Of a DNA stretch of 64,000 nt, positions 34,873 to 43,449 are shown piece after piece (positions within the stretch are counted from its first letter, which is position 1; every line of letters starts with the position of its first letter). The stretch comes from JBAVVD01 sp049697115 (lineage in GTDB: Bacteria; Acidobacteriota; Aminicenantia; Aminicenantales; UBA4085), in the NCBI GenBank assembly GCA_049697115.1, contig JBAVVD010000040.1, positions 62,001-126,000 of the forward strand. Reading direction: 5' to 3'. The notes under the pieces were generated by a model. The model saw only the letters and a list, made by a program, of their open reading frames with translations, had not been told where the DNA came from and did not search any database. Made by a program: the position numbers and the translations under genes.

Positions 34873-34900
34873 TGAATACAATTATTCTCTTTGGTATATG
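34872..34900 (+). promoter_or_regulatory. Candidate promoter of the glutamine synthetase gene
   Basis: TTGAAT (34872-34877), 17 nt, TATATG (34895-34900). The start would be near 34907 and AGAGGAGAA precedes the ATG at 34930. Confidence 0.4.
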
Positions 34901-34929
34901 GATATTAAGGATTTAGAGGAGAATTCATC

Positions 34930-36501
34930 ATGCTGCCAAAACGGACTTCCTATTATGCTCTGGCCAATCCGCTTTCCGAGATGCTGGACAAGCCCTGCCG
35001 GGATTTTCAGCGATCAGATTTTTTAAAGATTATCGAGCAGAGAAAAATTAAATCCATCACCTTCCACTACACGGCCATAGACGGCAAACTCAAGGAGCTG
35101 AAGCTGCCCGTGGCCAACAGCTATCAGGCAGAATGTATTCTGGCCGAGGGAGAACGGGTGGACGGCTCCTCGCTTTTTAAAGGCATGATTGACGCCGCCC
35201 TTTCGGATTTATATGTGGTTCCTGTCTACCGGACGGCCTTTTTAAATCCTTTTGACGAAGGAAGTTTGGATTTCATCTGCCGCTATCTGACTAAGGAGGG
35301 AGAGCCGGCGCCTTTTGCCCTTGACAACATCTTGATCCGCGCCTCCAGTGTCTTCCGGGAAAATACGGGACTGGACCTGTGGGCTCTGGGGGAACTGGAG
35401 TTTTTCCTCCTCAGCGATAAAACAAATTTTCTATATCCCGCTCACAAACAGCAGGGATACCATGCGGCCGCGCCTTTTATCAAGAGCGGGCAGATTCTGG
35501 ACGAAATGGTCCATCACATCACCCAGATCACAGGGGCTGTGAAATACGCCCATAGCGAAGTTGGATATGTTGATAATGTCCGCAGTGATATCGAAGAAAT
35601 CAAAGGCAAACAGGCCGAGCAGCTCGAAATTGAATTTCTCTCCAGACCCGTGGAAGAAATGGCGGATGACCTTGTGCTCAGCCGCTGGCTGATCCGTAAT
35701 GTCGCATACAAATACGGCTGTGTGGCCACATTCACTCCCAAGATCGAGGAAGGCGTGGCCGGCAATGGATTCCACTTCCATCTCGAACTGCTCAAAGACG
35801 GAAAAAACATCATGGTCGGCAAGGATGGAAAAATCTCAGAACCGGCGCGGAAGCTCATCGGAGGATTGTGTGAGTATGCCGATTCGCTGACAGCCTTCGG
35901 AAATACAGTTTCTTCGGCCTATCTGCGCCTGGTACCCAACCAGGAAGCGCCGACCCGCATCTGCTGGAGCGACCTCAACCGGAGCGCCATGATTCGCGTG
36001 CCTCTGGGATGGGCCAATGTCCGTCATCTGGCCAGGCGCCTCAATCCCAAAGAAATCAATGATTTCTGTGATACTCAGGGGCGGCAGACCGTGGAGCTCC
36101 GAAGCCCGGATGGAAGCGCCATCATTCATCTTCTTCTGTCAGGCATAGTTATGGCGGCCGATTGGGCTTTTAAGGAGGACCGCTCGCTCTTCAAGGAAAA
36201 TAGTCCACTGGAACTGGCGGAAAGGCTTTATGTCAAAGGCAATATTTTTACAGAAAAGGAGCTGTTGAATAAGCTTCCCGTGCTTCCCACAAGCTGTATC
36301 GAGTCCAGCCGGATTCTTTTAAAAAAACGAGAACTGTATGAGCGTGATGGCGTGTTTCCTCCGAGTATCATCGAATATATAGCGATGCTTCTGCAAAGGG
36401 AAAATGACGAGTCAATGAATAAAAAGCTGGCCGACCTGCCGGCGGATGACCGGCTTCATGAGACGCGCAAAATCATGCACAAGGACCTCCACCGCCATTA
36501 A
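34930..36501 (+). CDS. Divergent glutamine synthetase family protein
   Basis: 523 residues, longer than GSI (about 450-470). Glutamine synthetase ligands are recognisable: Glu155 and Glu157 (GELEFF), Glu210 (HSEVG), Glu233 (QLEIEF), the histidine in GNGFHFHLEL (about 282), NRSAMIRVP (350-358) and VELRSPDGS (388-396). Between Glu210 and Glu233 there are 23 residues instead of the usual 8, a 15-residue insertion at the metal site. A helical C-terminal tail of about 100 residues is also extra. It may make glutamine or ligate ammonia or an amine to another acid (gamma-glutamyl-amine type). No amt, glnB or gltB neighbours are present to fix the role. Confidence 0.82.
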   Translation: MLPKRTSYYALANPLSEMLDKPCRDFQRSDFLKIIEQRKIKSITFHYTAIDGKLKELKLPVANSYQAECILAEGERVDGSSLFKGMIDAALSDLYVVPVYRTAFLNPFDEGSLDFICRYLTKEGEPAPFALDNILIRASSVFRENTGLDLWALGELEFFLLSDKTNFLYPAHKQQGYHAAAPFIKSGQILDEMVHHITQITGAVKYAHSEVGYVDNVRSDIEEIKGKQAEQLEIEFLSRPVEEMADDLVLSRWLIRNVAYKYGCVATFTPKIEEGVAGNGFHFHLELLKDGKNIMVGKDGKISEPARKLIGGLCEYADSLTAFGNTVSSAYLRLVPNQEAPTRICWSDLNRSAMIRVPLGWANVRHLARRLNPKEINDFCDTQGRQTVELRSPDGSAIIHLLLSGIVMAADWAFKEDRSLFKENSPLELAERLYVKGNIFTEKELLNKLPVLPTSCIESSRILLKKRELYERDGVFPPSIIEYIAMLLQRENDESMNKKLADLPADDRLHETRKIMHKDLHRH

Positions 36502-36961
36502 TTGGAGGCGGAGACATACCGCCACAAGCCCCATCCTTCTGCACCCAATGAATGAATCCCTTTTTGTTCTATTTCCGGAATTAAAAGAGGTCCACTCAAT
36601 CAATAATTTCTATCGGTAATTTTGAGATTATAAAAAGAGATTATAAAAAGAATTGATTTTTTCCCGGAGAAATGCTAGACTAAAAAAAACCTTGTTTCGC
36701 TGGCTGTACAGGGTTAAATGAACCCTTCTTAATTATCCCCCTTTTGCTTAATTTTCCCCAACAAAAACAGCCAGCACTTTTGCCTCAATGTTCAAAGTTA
36801 TTTTTCAAACCCACAGGGTATGTCTTTTGGGACAGATTTTTCCGGATCCCTGGACCATTCCATTCAAAGACAATCAGAGATGCCCGAGGTCCTGACATTT
36901 CTTTAATGAAAAATGACGGCCAATGGATCCGGAATTTCAGGTTGGAAATAAAGAAGGGTTT
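36502..36961 (+). other. Gene-free, AT-rich leader region with promoter and structured RNA candidate
   Basis: A 13-nt direct repeat (GAGATTATAAAAA twice, about 36624-36650), a good promoter at 36653-36681 and an RNA fold at 36699-36775. A 9-nt stem (GCTGGCTGT / ACAGCCAGC) encloses a GGGTT-AAATG-AACCC hairpin at 36711-36725. The remainder up to the MFS gene shows nothing recognisable. No known riboswitch class fits by eye. Confidence 0.5.
36653..36681 (+). promoter_or_regulatory. Extended -10 promoter upstream of the MFS gene
   Basis: TTGATT (36653-36658), 17 nt, TAGACT (36676-36681) preceded by TGC. The start would be near 36688, leaving a leader of about 270 nt. Confidence 0.5.
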
Positions 36962-38176
36962 ATGTCAAAATGGATAATTTCTTGGAGCCCCCGTACGGCG
37001 CTAAAAATGACACACAGGCAAGAGACATTCCTGAACCGCGATTTTATTCTCGCTCTGCTGGGCTATTTTTTTCTCTTTATGAGTGTCACCCTCTTTTTTC
37101 TCTTTCCCATTTTCCTGGCCCAGTTTCATCCTTCGAAAAGCCAGGTGGGCTTGATCATGGGGATTCACAGTATCACGGCCATTTGCGTTCGCCCTTTTTT
37201 CGGCCGCCGGATCGATGTTCGGGGAGGCAAAAAAATCTCTCTGATCGGCATTTTGCTTTTAGTGGCTCTCATTCCTTGGTTTCATCTGGTTAAAAACGCC
37301 GGCATTCTACCGCTCCTCCTGCGCGCACTCACCGGAGTGGGCTGGGGAATCGGAATGACCGCGACAATGGCCATCTGCTCGGACCTGGCGCCCATTGAGA
37401 GACTGGCCCATTCCATCGGCCTCATCGGCGTCGCTGGAATCATATCCTCGGCTCTGGGTCCTCTTCTGGCGGAGGAAATAGTCGACCGTTTTGGTTTCGG
37501 AGGGGTATTCAACGCCAGCCTTATTTTCCTTGTTGCCGCATTGATCTGCATGTGTCTCACCCGTGAGGTCATTAAGCCGAATCACTCAAAAAGTCATTTC
37601 AGTTCGGATGCTTTGAAAAAGTTTTCCGGATCAGCCATATTAATCATCTCGACCATGCCCGTTTTTCACGGAGCCGTACGGGGTGCGGTCGTCAACTTTA
37701 TCGCTCTTTTTGGGAAGTCCGTCTCGTTCTCACGGGTCGGACCCTTTTTCTTAGCTTTTTCTCTGGCCGCCATCATCACCCGAATTGGAATCGGCGACCT
37801 GTCGGATCGCTACGGCCGAAAGAAGGTCATTTTTCCCGGAGCCTGCATCATCAGTCTCAACCTTTTCTGGATATCTCAAGTCCAGAGTTACTGGGTTTTC
37901 AATCTCAACGGATTTATCGCCGGCCTCGGCCAGGGGCTCATTTTTCCCGCCTTGAGCACCTACATCATAGATATCCTGGGAAGGGAAAACAAAGGACTGG
38001 CTTTGAGCCTCTATCTTTCACTCTTTGATGTGGGCATGGGGATCGGTTCGCCTTTTTTCGGATGGATTTCCGACCTCTATGGCTACCGTAAAATGTATAT
38101 CGTGGCCGGGCTGCTGCTGTTAGTCTCGACGATAGTGTTTACAATTAAAGCGCCACATCCCCCAGATCACGGATAG
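36962..38176 (+). CDS. Major facilitator superfamily transporter
   Basis: About 404 residues from ATG 36962; ATG 37007 (MTHRQETFLNRDFILAL) would give the more usual MFS start, just before the first span. About twelve hydrophobic segments can be seen. The loop between spans 2 and 3 has GRRIDVRGGKK, the MFS motif A (GxxxDRxGRR-like), and a second one in the C-terminal half reads GDLSDRYGRKK. It would be a cytoplasmic-membrane proton-driven transporter, perhaps an efflux pump. The substrate is unknown. Its unusually long, structured leader suggests post-initiation regulation. Confidence 0.85.
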   Translation: MSKWIISWSPRTALKMTHRQETFLNRDFILALLGYFFLFMSVTLFFLFPIFLAQFHPSKSQVGLIMGIHSITAICVRPFFGRRIDVRGGKKISLIGILLLVALIPWFHLVKNAGILPLLLRALTGVGWGIGMTATMAICSDLAPIERLAHSIGLIGVAGIISSALGPLLAEEIVDRFGFGGVFNASLIFLVAALICMCLTREVIKPNHSKSHFSSDALKKFSGSAILIISTMPVFHGAVRGAVVNFIALFGKSVSFSRVGPFFLAFSLAAIITRIGIGDLSDRYGRKKVIFPGACIISLNLFWISQVQSYWVFNLNGFIAGLGQGLIFPALSTYIIDILGRENKGLALSLYLSLFDVGMGIGSPFFGWISDLYGYRKMYIVAGLLLLVSTIVFTIKAPHPPDHG

Positions 38177-38307
38177 AAAGTTCAGAAGAGGTCCGGACGG
38201 TCCACGGGCATTCGATGACCCGGAGAGGCGGCAATTTTGGGATGTCCGTTCATTTTGAATTCTCAGGACAATCAATGATAAAATATGCATTTATGAGAGG
38301 TCAAAAG

Positions 38308-39303
38308 ATGAATCACACGATCATTCCCGGGCTGAATCGTCGGGAATTTATCAAAATGTCCTTTGTCGGGCTCACTTCCTTGCCCCATTTTGAAACGCGT
38401 CTTTTTTCTCAGGAAAAAAGGAAGACCCCCATTGCCCTTTTTAAAACCAGCGACCGGAAGCAGGGAGTGAGAGAGATCCTTCGCCTTCTTTCCTTTCCTT
38501 CGCCACAGGGGAAGAGACTGTTGATTAAACCCAATTTCAATACGGCTGATCCTGCGCCCGGCTCGACCCATAACGACACACTGGCTCAACTGATCCTGGA
38601 GATGAGAGCGCGCGGTGCGGATCAAATTACGGTGGGCGAGAGGAGCGGCCCTCCTCCAACCCACAAAGTGATGGAGGAGAAGGGAATTTTCGCCCTCGCC
38701 CGTGAAATGGATTTTGCGGTCATTAACTTTGAGGAGCTTCCTGAGGAAGAATGGGTGCATTTCAATCCTCCTGGAAGTCACTGGCCTGAAGGATTTTCCC
38801 TCGCCAAACCGGCCGTTGATGCGGAATATCTTGTTTCCACATGCTGTCTGAAAACTCATCAGTTTGGTGGAGTTTTTACCATGTCGATGAAGCTGTCTGT
38901 CGGTTTGACTCCCAAAAAATACATGCGAGAACTCCATCGTTCGCCGGATATGAGGAAGATGATTGCCGAGTTGAACTTCGGCTATCGGCCTCAGGTTATC
39001 GTCCTGGATGGAGTGGACGCCTTTGTCGATGGCGGTCCATCGACCGGGAAAAATGTCAACGCCAATGTTTTTATTGGCGGCACGGATAGGATCGCCGTCG
39101 ATGCGGTCGGTTTGGCTGTCCTTAAAGATCTGGGATCCAATGAGGCGATCATGAAAACCAAAATCTTTGAGCAGGAGCAGATCCGGAGAGCGGTCGAGCT
39201 GGGACTGGGAATCAGCCATCCTGAACAGATTGAAATTGTGACTCCCGATCCGCCGAGCCAGATTTATGCAAAGACAATCCGAGAAATTCTGAATGAAGGA
39301 TGA
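38308..39303 (+). CDS. DUF362 protein with twin-arginine-like leader
   Basis: 331 residues from ATG 38308, which has GAGAGG 7 nt upstream; the longer frame from 38215 adds nothing family-like. The N-terminus LNRREFIKMSFVGL resembles a Tat signal (RRxFIK). The DUF362 body follows: LLIKPNFNTADPAPGSTHND, DQITVGERSG, STCCLKTHQFGGVFTMSMKL and VDAVGLAVL. DUF362 proteins are widespread, often with ferredoxin domains. This one has no CxxCxxC cluster. Function unknown; export suggests a periplasmic redox or metal-related role, which is only inference. Confidence 0.75.
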   Translation: MNHTIIPGLNRREFIKMSFVGLTSLPHFETRLFSQEKRKTPIALFKTSDRKQGVREILRLLSFPSPQGKRLLIKPNFNTADPAPGSTHNDTLAQLILEMRARGADQITVGERSGPPPTHKVMEEKGIFALAREMDFAVINFEELPEEEWVHFNPPGSHWPEGFSLAKPAVDAEYLVSTCCLKTHQFGGVFTMSMKLSVGLTPKKYMRELHRSPDMRKMIAELNFGYRPQVIVLDGVDAFVDGGPSTGKNVNANVFIGGTDRIAVDAVGLAVLKDLGSNEAIMKTKIFEQEQIRRAVELGLGISHPEQIEIVTPDPPSQIYAKTIREILNEG

Positions 39304-39437
39304 GAGCGATGGGCGTTTATGACTGGATCCGCTCGTCATCCAAATTTACTGAGAGGACGCTGGAACTCCGCTCACTTCATTCATGGAGTTGAGATGGAAG
39401 AATGCACGCATCGTCCGATGGGGGCCAGGCCGGAGAC

Positions 39438-40784
39438 TCACTCTCCGGCAACCGTAAGCTCACGGACCTTGATTGTCGGGCCGCAGACAGGGCTTTGAAA
39501 ATCCAGGTCATTTCCAATGAGCTCGATATTGTTCAGAATTTCTCCGAGATTGCCGGAAATCGTAATATCTGAGACCGGAAAGGTGATTTCTCCCTTTTCA
39601 ATCCACAGTCCGAATGCTCCTCTGGAGATATCTCCGGTGATCGGATTCAAGCCGTGGCCGAGCGTCCTGGTCAGAAGCAATGCGTGATCGCAGGAAGCGA
39701 TGATTTCCTCGGGGGAATGCGCTCCGGATTCAAGATAAAAATTATTCGGACCCACACCGTTTCCTTCCGCATTCCCCGTCGCACAGAGCTTCAACTTCCT
39801 GGCCGCATAGGTGTTGCACAGAAAATTTTTCAGGATTCCTTTTTCAACGACCACTGTTTTACGGGTGGGTACGCCTTCTGAGTCGAAGGGGCATGATCCC
39901 AATTTCCCGGACATCAGGCCGTCGTCAACGATAGTGATGGTCTCGTTTCCTATGCGCTGTCCAAGCCGGCCGGCAAGAAAAGTCGCTTTCTGGTAGACGG
40001 CGACTCCAGAGACGCAAGAAAAGAGGAAACCCAGAAGCCAGGCGGTCATCATCGGCTCAAAGATCACCGGCACTTTTTGAGTGGGAATTTTTCTGGGATT
40101 CATCTGGCGCACAGTCCGCTCCACGGCTTTTTTGGCGATGGCCTCTGGCGGTTCAAGGTCTCTGAAGTGAATCTTGGAAGAGAACCAGAAATCCTCCACC
40201 CGATGATCTGTCTCTCCGGCCTGAAGGCCGACACTCAGGCTGCAGTAAGTGCGATCGTACTCGCCGATAAAGCCATTGGAACTGGCCAAGACAATTTTTG
40301 ATTCATGGGTGACACAGCTGGCGCTGTGAGAGTTGGAGATCCTTCTGTCCTGGAGAGCGATATTTTCTGTCTCCAGGGCGAGACGGATCTTGGTTTTGGA
40401 GTCGAACTCCTGGATTTCCGGATCATACATATTGAGAGAAGCGATGTCCGTCGTGACCGGAGATAAAGGCGGCAAACCACAAAATTTGTCTGCGCTCGCC
40501 AACCGGGCGCGCCGGATGGCATTTTTGACCAGATGCCTGAGCGTCTCCGGGCACAGATCGGAAGAAGTGGTGAAGGCGGTTTTTTTATCCTTGATGACTT
40601 TCAGACCCATGTATCTGGAGCCGGCTTCAACCAGGTTTTCAAGGTTTCCCTGCCGGACATCCACGCTGAACTCAGTCCCGTCCACAATAGAGATTTCGAT
40701 CTCATCCGCCCCGCTCTTTCTTCCGAATTGGACAAGACTTTCAGCCATCTCCACCAGTTTCAACGGATCTTTGCGCGTATTCAC
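39438..40784 (-). CDS. pmbA: TldE/PmbA-family metalloprotease subunit
   Basis: 448 residues from GTG 40784, which overlaps the tldD stop (GTGA) and has GGAGG 8 nt upstream; the longer frame to 40829 is less likely. The TldD/PmbA fold is shown by DEIEISIVDGTEFSVDVRQG at the N-terminus, GVPTRKTVVVEKGILKNFLCNTYAARKL and the C-terminal GLWIEKGEITFPVSDITISGNLGEIL. There is no HExxxH motif, so it is the non-catalytic TldE partner. In E. coli TldD-TldE is a heterodimeric protease that matures microcin B17 and degrades CcdA. It is co-transcribed with tldD. Confidence 0.87.
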   Translation of the reverse strand: MNTRKDPLKLVEMAESLVQFGRKSGADEIEISIVDGTEFSVDVRQGNLENLVEAGSRYMGLKVIKDKKTAFTTSSDLCPETLRHLVKNAIRRARLASADKFCGLPPLSPVTTDIASLNMYDPEIQEFDSKTKIRLALETENIALQDRRISNSHSASCVTHESKIVLASSNGFIGEYDRTYCSLSVGLQAGETDHRVEDFWFSSKIHFRDLEPPEAIAKKAVERTVRQMNPRKIPTQKVPVIFEPMMTAWLLGFLFSCVSGVAVYQKATFLAGRLGQRIGNETITIVDDGLMSGKLGSCPFDSEGVPTRKTVVVEKGILKNFLCNTYAARKLKLCATGNAEGNGVGPNNFYLESGAHSPEEIIASCDHALLLTRTLGHGLNPITGDISRGAFGLWIEKGEITFPVSDITISGNLGEILNNIELIGNDLDFQSPVCGPTIKVRELTVAGE

Positions 40785-42220
40785 TGGAGTCCTCCGACGG
40801 TCATACTGGAAATTTTGATCGTCGGACATCCATCCGTGACCGGAACTTCCTGGCCTTCCTTGCCACAGGTCCCGGTCTGAAGGCTGAATTTCAAGTCGGA
40901 CCCGATCATTTCGATTTTGTGAAGAATATCGATGTTCGTCCCGATGAGCGTGGCCTGTTTGACGGGAACGGTCAATTTCCCGTTATTGATGAGAAAACCC
41001 GAGCTCACGGAAAAAGTGAATTTTCCTGAGTCTTCAACCTGGCCGCCTTGGAATTTGTCTGCATAAAATCCTTTGCGGACGGATTTGATAATTTCTTCCG
41101 GGTCGTATTCTCCCTTTTCAATATAAGTGTTGGCCATTCGGGGAATCGGAATCGAAGCGTAGCCCTGCCTTCGCCCGTGCCCGGTAAGCGGCATTTTCAT
41201 GAGTCGTGCGGAAAGCCTGTCCTGAAGGAATCCTCGGACGATCCCCTTGTGGATGAGAAGAGTCTTTTGAGGCACAGTCCCCTCATCGTCGATATTATAC
41301 GATCCTCTGAAATAGGGGATTGTCGGGTCGTCATAGATTGTCACCCGATCTGAGGCGACCTTCTGGCCCAGCTTGTCCCAGAAGATAGAAGTCTTTTTCC
41401 GGTTGGAATCCGCTTCGAGGAGATGGCCGGTCGCTTCGTGAATGAGGACTCCAGCGTGACCAGGGGCGAGGACAACGGGCATTTCTCCGGCTGGTGCCGG
41501 GCGGGCTTCAAGAAGGCTGACGGCTTCCTGGGCGGCTTCTTTTCCGATTTGAGCGGGAATAAAGCCGTCTCTAAAATATTCAAGGCCGACCCTTCCGCCC
41601 CCTCCTGAAAATCCGAATTCCCGCTTATTTTTCTTTTCGGCAATGGCCACGCAGACGAGTTTGATAAGCGGCCGGGCGTCTGAGACCATCAGTCCTTCTG
41701 AATTCACGATGGTCACATACTGGATATGGTCCTGGAGGGAGACTTTAACCTTTTTTACAGCCGGGCTGAATTTCTGACAGGCCAGATAGGCCTCTTTGAC
41801 CAGGTTGATTTTTTTCTCCAGGCCCGCTTTATGCGCCGGTCTGCGAACCGGATAGAAATTGTGGATAAATCCGGTGGGTTTAAGCCGATACTCCCGGCGG
41901 TGCGCTCCAGAGGAGGCGATCGCGGCCGCTGAGAAAGCCGCCTTCTTGATTTTTTCCGGTGAGAAATCGTTCGTATAGCCGTACCCCGTCATTTCACCGC
42001 AGAGGACTCGGATGCCCATCCCCAGGATGAGGCTTTCGGCGGTTTCCTTGATGATGTCTTCTTCCATGGTGATGAAATTGTAGGATCGGTATTCGAGATA
42101 TATTTCTGCAAAATCTCCGCCTCCGGAAAGGGCGGTATTCAGGATTTTTTGGAGCTTGACCGGAGAGAAATGGAAGTGGTCCTCAAAAGGAAGGGACAGA
42201 GGAGATATCGCCTTCTTCAT
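40781..42220 (-). CDS. tldD: TldD metalloprotease (catalytic subunit of TldD/TldE)
   Basis: 479 residues, the usual TldD length. The zinc motif is in LIHEATGHLLEAD (HExxxH, about 257-263). Other family blocks are YLEYRSYNFITMEEDII near the N-terminus, GSYNIDDEGTVPQKTLLIHKG and MANTYIEKGEYDPEEII. In E. coli the enzyme cleaves unfolded or RiPP-type peptides fed through the TldDE chamber. It lies 16 nt downstream of the flippase gene and overlaps tldE. No evident small precursor peptide gene sits nearby, so a housekeeping peptide-clearing role is as likely as peptide maturation. Confidence 0.9.
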   Translation of the reverse strand: MKKAISPLSLPFEDHFHFSPVKLQKILNTALSGGGDFAEIYLEYRSYNFITMEEDIIKETAESLILGMGIRVLCGEMTGYGYTNDFSPEKIKKAAFSAAAIASSGAHRREYRLKPTGFIHNFYPVRRPAHKAGLEKKINLVKEAYLACQKFSPAVKKVKVSLQDHIQYVTIVNSEGLMVSDARPLIKLVCVAIAEKKNKREFGFSGGGGRVGLEYFRDGFIPAQIGKEAAQEAVSLLEARPAPAGEMPVVLAPGHAGVLIHEATGHLLEADSNRKKTSIFWDKLGQKVASDRVTIYDDPTIPYFRGSYNIDDEGTVPQKTLLIHKGIVRGFLQDRLSARLMKMPLTGHGRRQGYASIPIPRMANTYIEKGEYDPEEIIKSVRKGFYADKFQGGQVEDSGKFTFSVSSGFLINNGKLTVPVKQATLIGTNIDILHKIEMIGSDLKFSLQTGTCGKEGQEVPVTDGCPTIKISSMTVGGLQ

Positions 42221-42236
42221 TCAAAGAGTCTCCACA

Positions 42237-43271
42237 TCAGATCTTGATTGGATTTCTCCGTTTCCATTTTTTAACGAGCGGCAAGGCCAGGATGGCAATA
42301 CTCACAATGCCGAGAGAATATTCAAAGAGATTTGTCAAAAGATGGATGGTAATTCCAGAAAGGATGGCCAGCCGCGGCTCAAAGTTCATCAGCTTGAAAG
42401 AAAAGGCCCAGGCGGATTCCCAGGTGCCGAAGCCGGCGATGCCTTTAATGGGAAGGGCCGAGGTGAGTTCAGCCCCTGTCAATCCCAGGATGGTTTTCCA
42501 GATACTGAGGTTCTGGAGGGAAAAGCCGTGGCTCCTCAACAGAGCAAAGAGCAGAAAGTAAATAGAGACATATTTGCCGAGGCGGATAAGCAGAGAAAGA
42601 AAAAACAGGGGAAAATAAATTTTCCGGGCTTGAATTTGAGAAAGGCTCTGTAAGATCACATGGGCTTTTTCTACAGAACCATTTGCCCACTTTCGGCGGT
42701 GGACTTTTAATGCCGTTAAAAAAGCTTGATAGATCTTTAAAAGAAAGCGGGAAAGAGGAACGAGCTTCCAGAGAATGATGAAAATCGCAAGAAAAAAGAG
42801 AAGGGAGAGAAAGAGCAGGGAAGTGCCGGAGAACGGAGCTGAGCCAAAGCCCACGGCCAGAAGAGCCAGGATCAGGAAAGGACTGAGCGTTAAAAAATCG
42901 AAGACAAAGGCGACAACAAAAGTTGAGGTTGCGCTTTCGAAGGGAAAATTCAGCCTCCGGTTAAGGACGTAAATATAGGAAAGCGATCCGATTCTCGCTG
43001 GAAGGAGGTCATCAAAACAGTTGCGGATGAAAGTGACCATGAAGATATTTCCCCAACCAATGGCTTGGGGCTGGAGGAGCCATTTGTACCTCCAGGCGCG
43101 GAGCCAGGTGGCCATGAGATTGACGGCCATATAAGCGAATAGCGGCGGATAGTAAATCCGTGAGAGTGTCCGCGTCAGGTCTTCGGCTTTTATCTGGGAG
43201 AATAAATACCAGAGGAGAAAAATTGAGAGAGCGGCTGAGAGGGTAATATACACGCGCCTAGATTTTCGCAT
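42237..43271 (-). CDS. Lysylphosphatidylglycerol synthase/UPF0104-type multi-span membrane protein
   Basis: 344 residues with about eight hydrophobic spans. Family features of the LPG_synthase_TM (YbhN/AglD) domain are present: an early RAWRYKWLL, a conserved NCFDDLLPARIGSLSYIYVLNRR segment and a later LPIKGIAGFGTWESAW. Members include the flippase half of MprF and proteins in glycolipid or hopanoid pathways. There is no catalytic C-terminal domain, so it is not itself a synthase. It is the first gene of the operon with tldD and tldE. Its promoter ends 8 nt before the ATG, so its mRNA is probably leaderless. Confidence 0.82.
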   Translation of the reverse strand: MRKSRRVYITLSAALSIFLLWYLFSQIKAEDLTRTLSRIYYPPLFAYMAVNLMATWLRAWRYKWLLQPQAIGWGNIFMVTFIRNCFDDLLPARIGSLSYIYVLNRRLNFPFESATSTFVVAFVFDFLTLSPFLILALLAVGFGSAPFSGTSLLFLSLLFFLAIFIILWKLVPLSRFLLKIYQAFLTALKVHRRKWANGSVEKAHVILQSLSQIQARKIYFPLFFLSLLIRLGKYVSIYFLLFALLRSHGFSLQNLSIWKTILGLTGAELTSALPIKGIAGFGTWESAWAFSFKLMNFEPRLAILSGITIHLLTNLFEYSLGIVSIAILALPLVKKWKRRNPIKI

Positions 43272-43279
43272 TGCTGTAT

Positions 43280-43307
43280 ATTGTAAATGCTTTTCCCCTC
43301 ATGTCAA
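43280..43307 (-). promoter_or_regulatory. Promoter of the flippase-tldD-tldE operon (leaderless geometry)
   Basis: Minus strand: TTGACA (43307-43302), 16 nt, TACAAT (43285-43280). The start is expected at about 43273, with the ATG at 43271 and no ribosome binding site. Confidence 0.6.
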
Positions 43308-43323
43308 ACAGACTTTCCACGTC

Positions 43324-43389
43324 GGGCGGGTGGGAAGTCCCTCCGCCGTGTCCCCCTCCCTCGATGATCGCCCCCATCATAGAAATGGA
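43324..43389 (+). repeat. 66-bp intergenic repeat, copy 2
   Basis: 60 of 66 positions match 31356-31421. It lies between divergent promoters and ends 23 nt before the -35 of the nadC promoter, the same spacing as copy 1 to its promoter. Confidence 0.8.
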
Positions 43390-43412
43390 GGTTCCCGATT
43401 CTTTCCACCAAG

Positions 43413-43441
43413 TTGACTGCCTGAATGGAAAGGCATATAAT
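43413..43441 (+). promoter_or_regulatory. Near-consensus promoter of nadCB (leaderless geometry)
   Basis: TTGACT (43413-43418), 17 nt, TATAAT (43436-43441): 11 of 12 consensus bases. The start is expected at about 43448 and the ATG is at 43450. Confidence 0.7.
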
Positions 43442-43449
43442 TTTTTTTA

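Noticed and set aside
38272..39339. 355-codon frame antisense to the DUF362 gene
   Set aside because: Shadow frame; the plus-strand protein has conserved DUF362 blocks and a good Shine-Dalgarno sequence.
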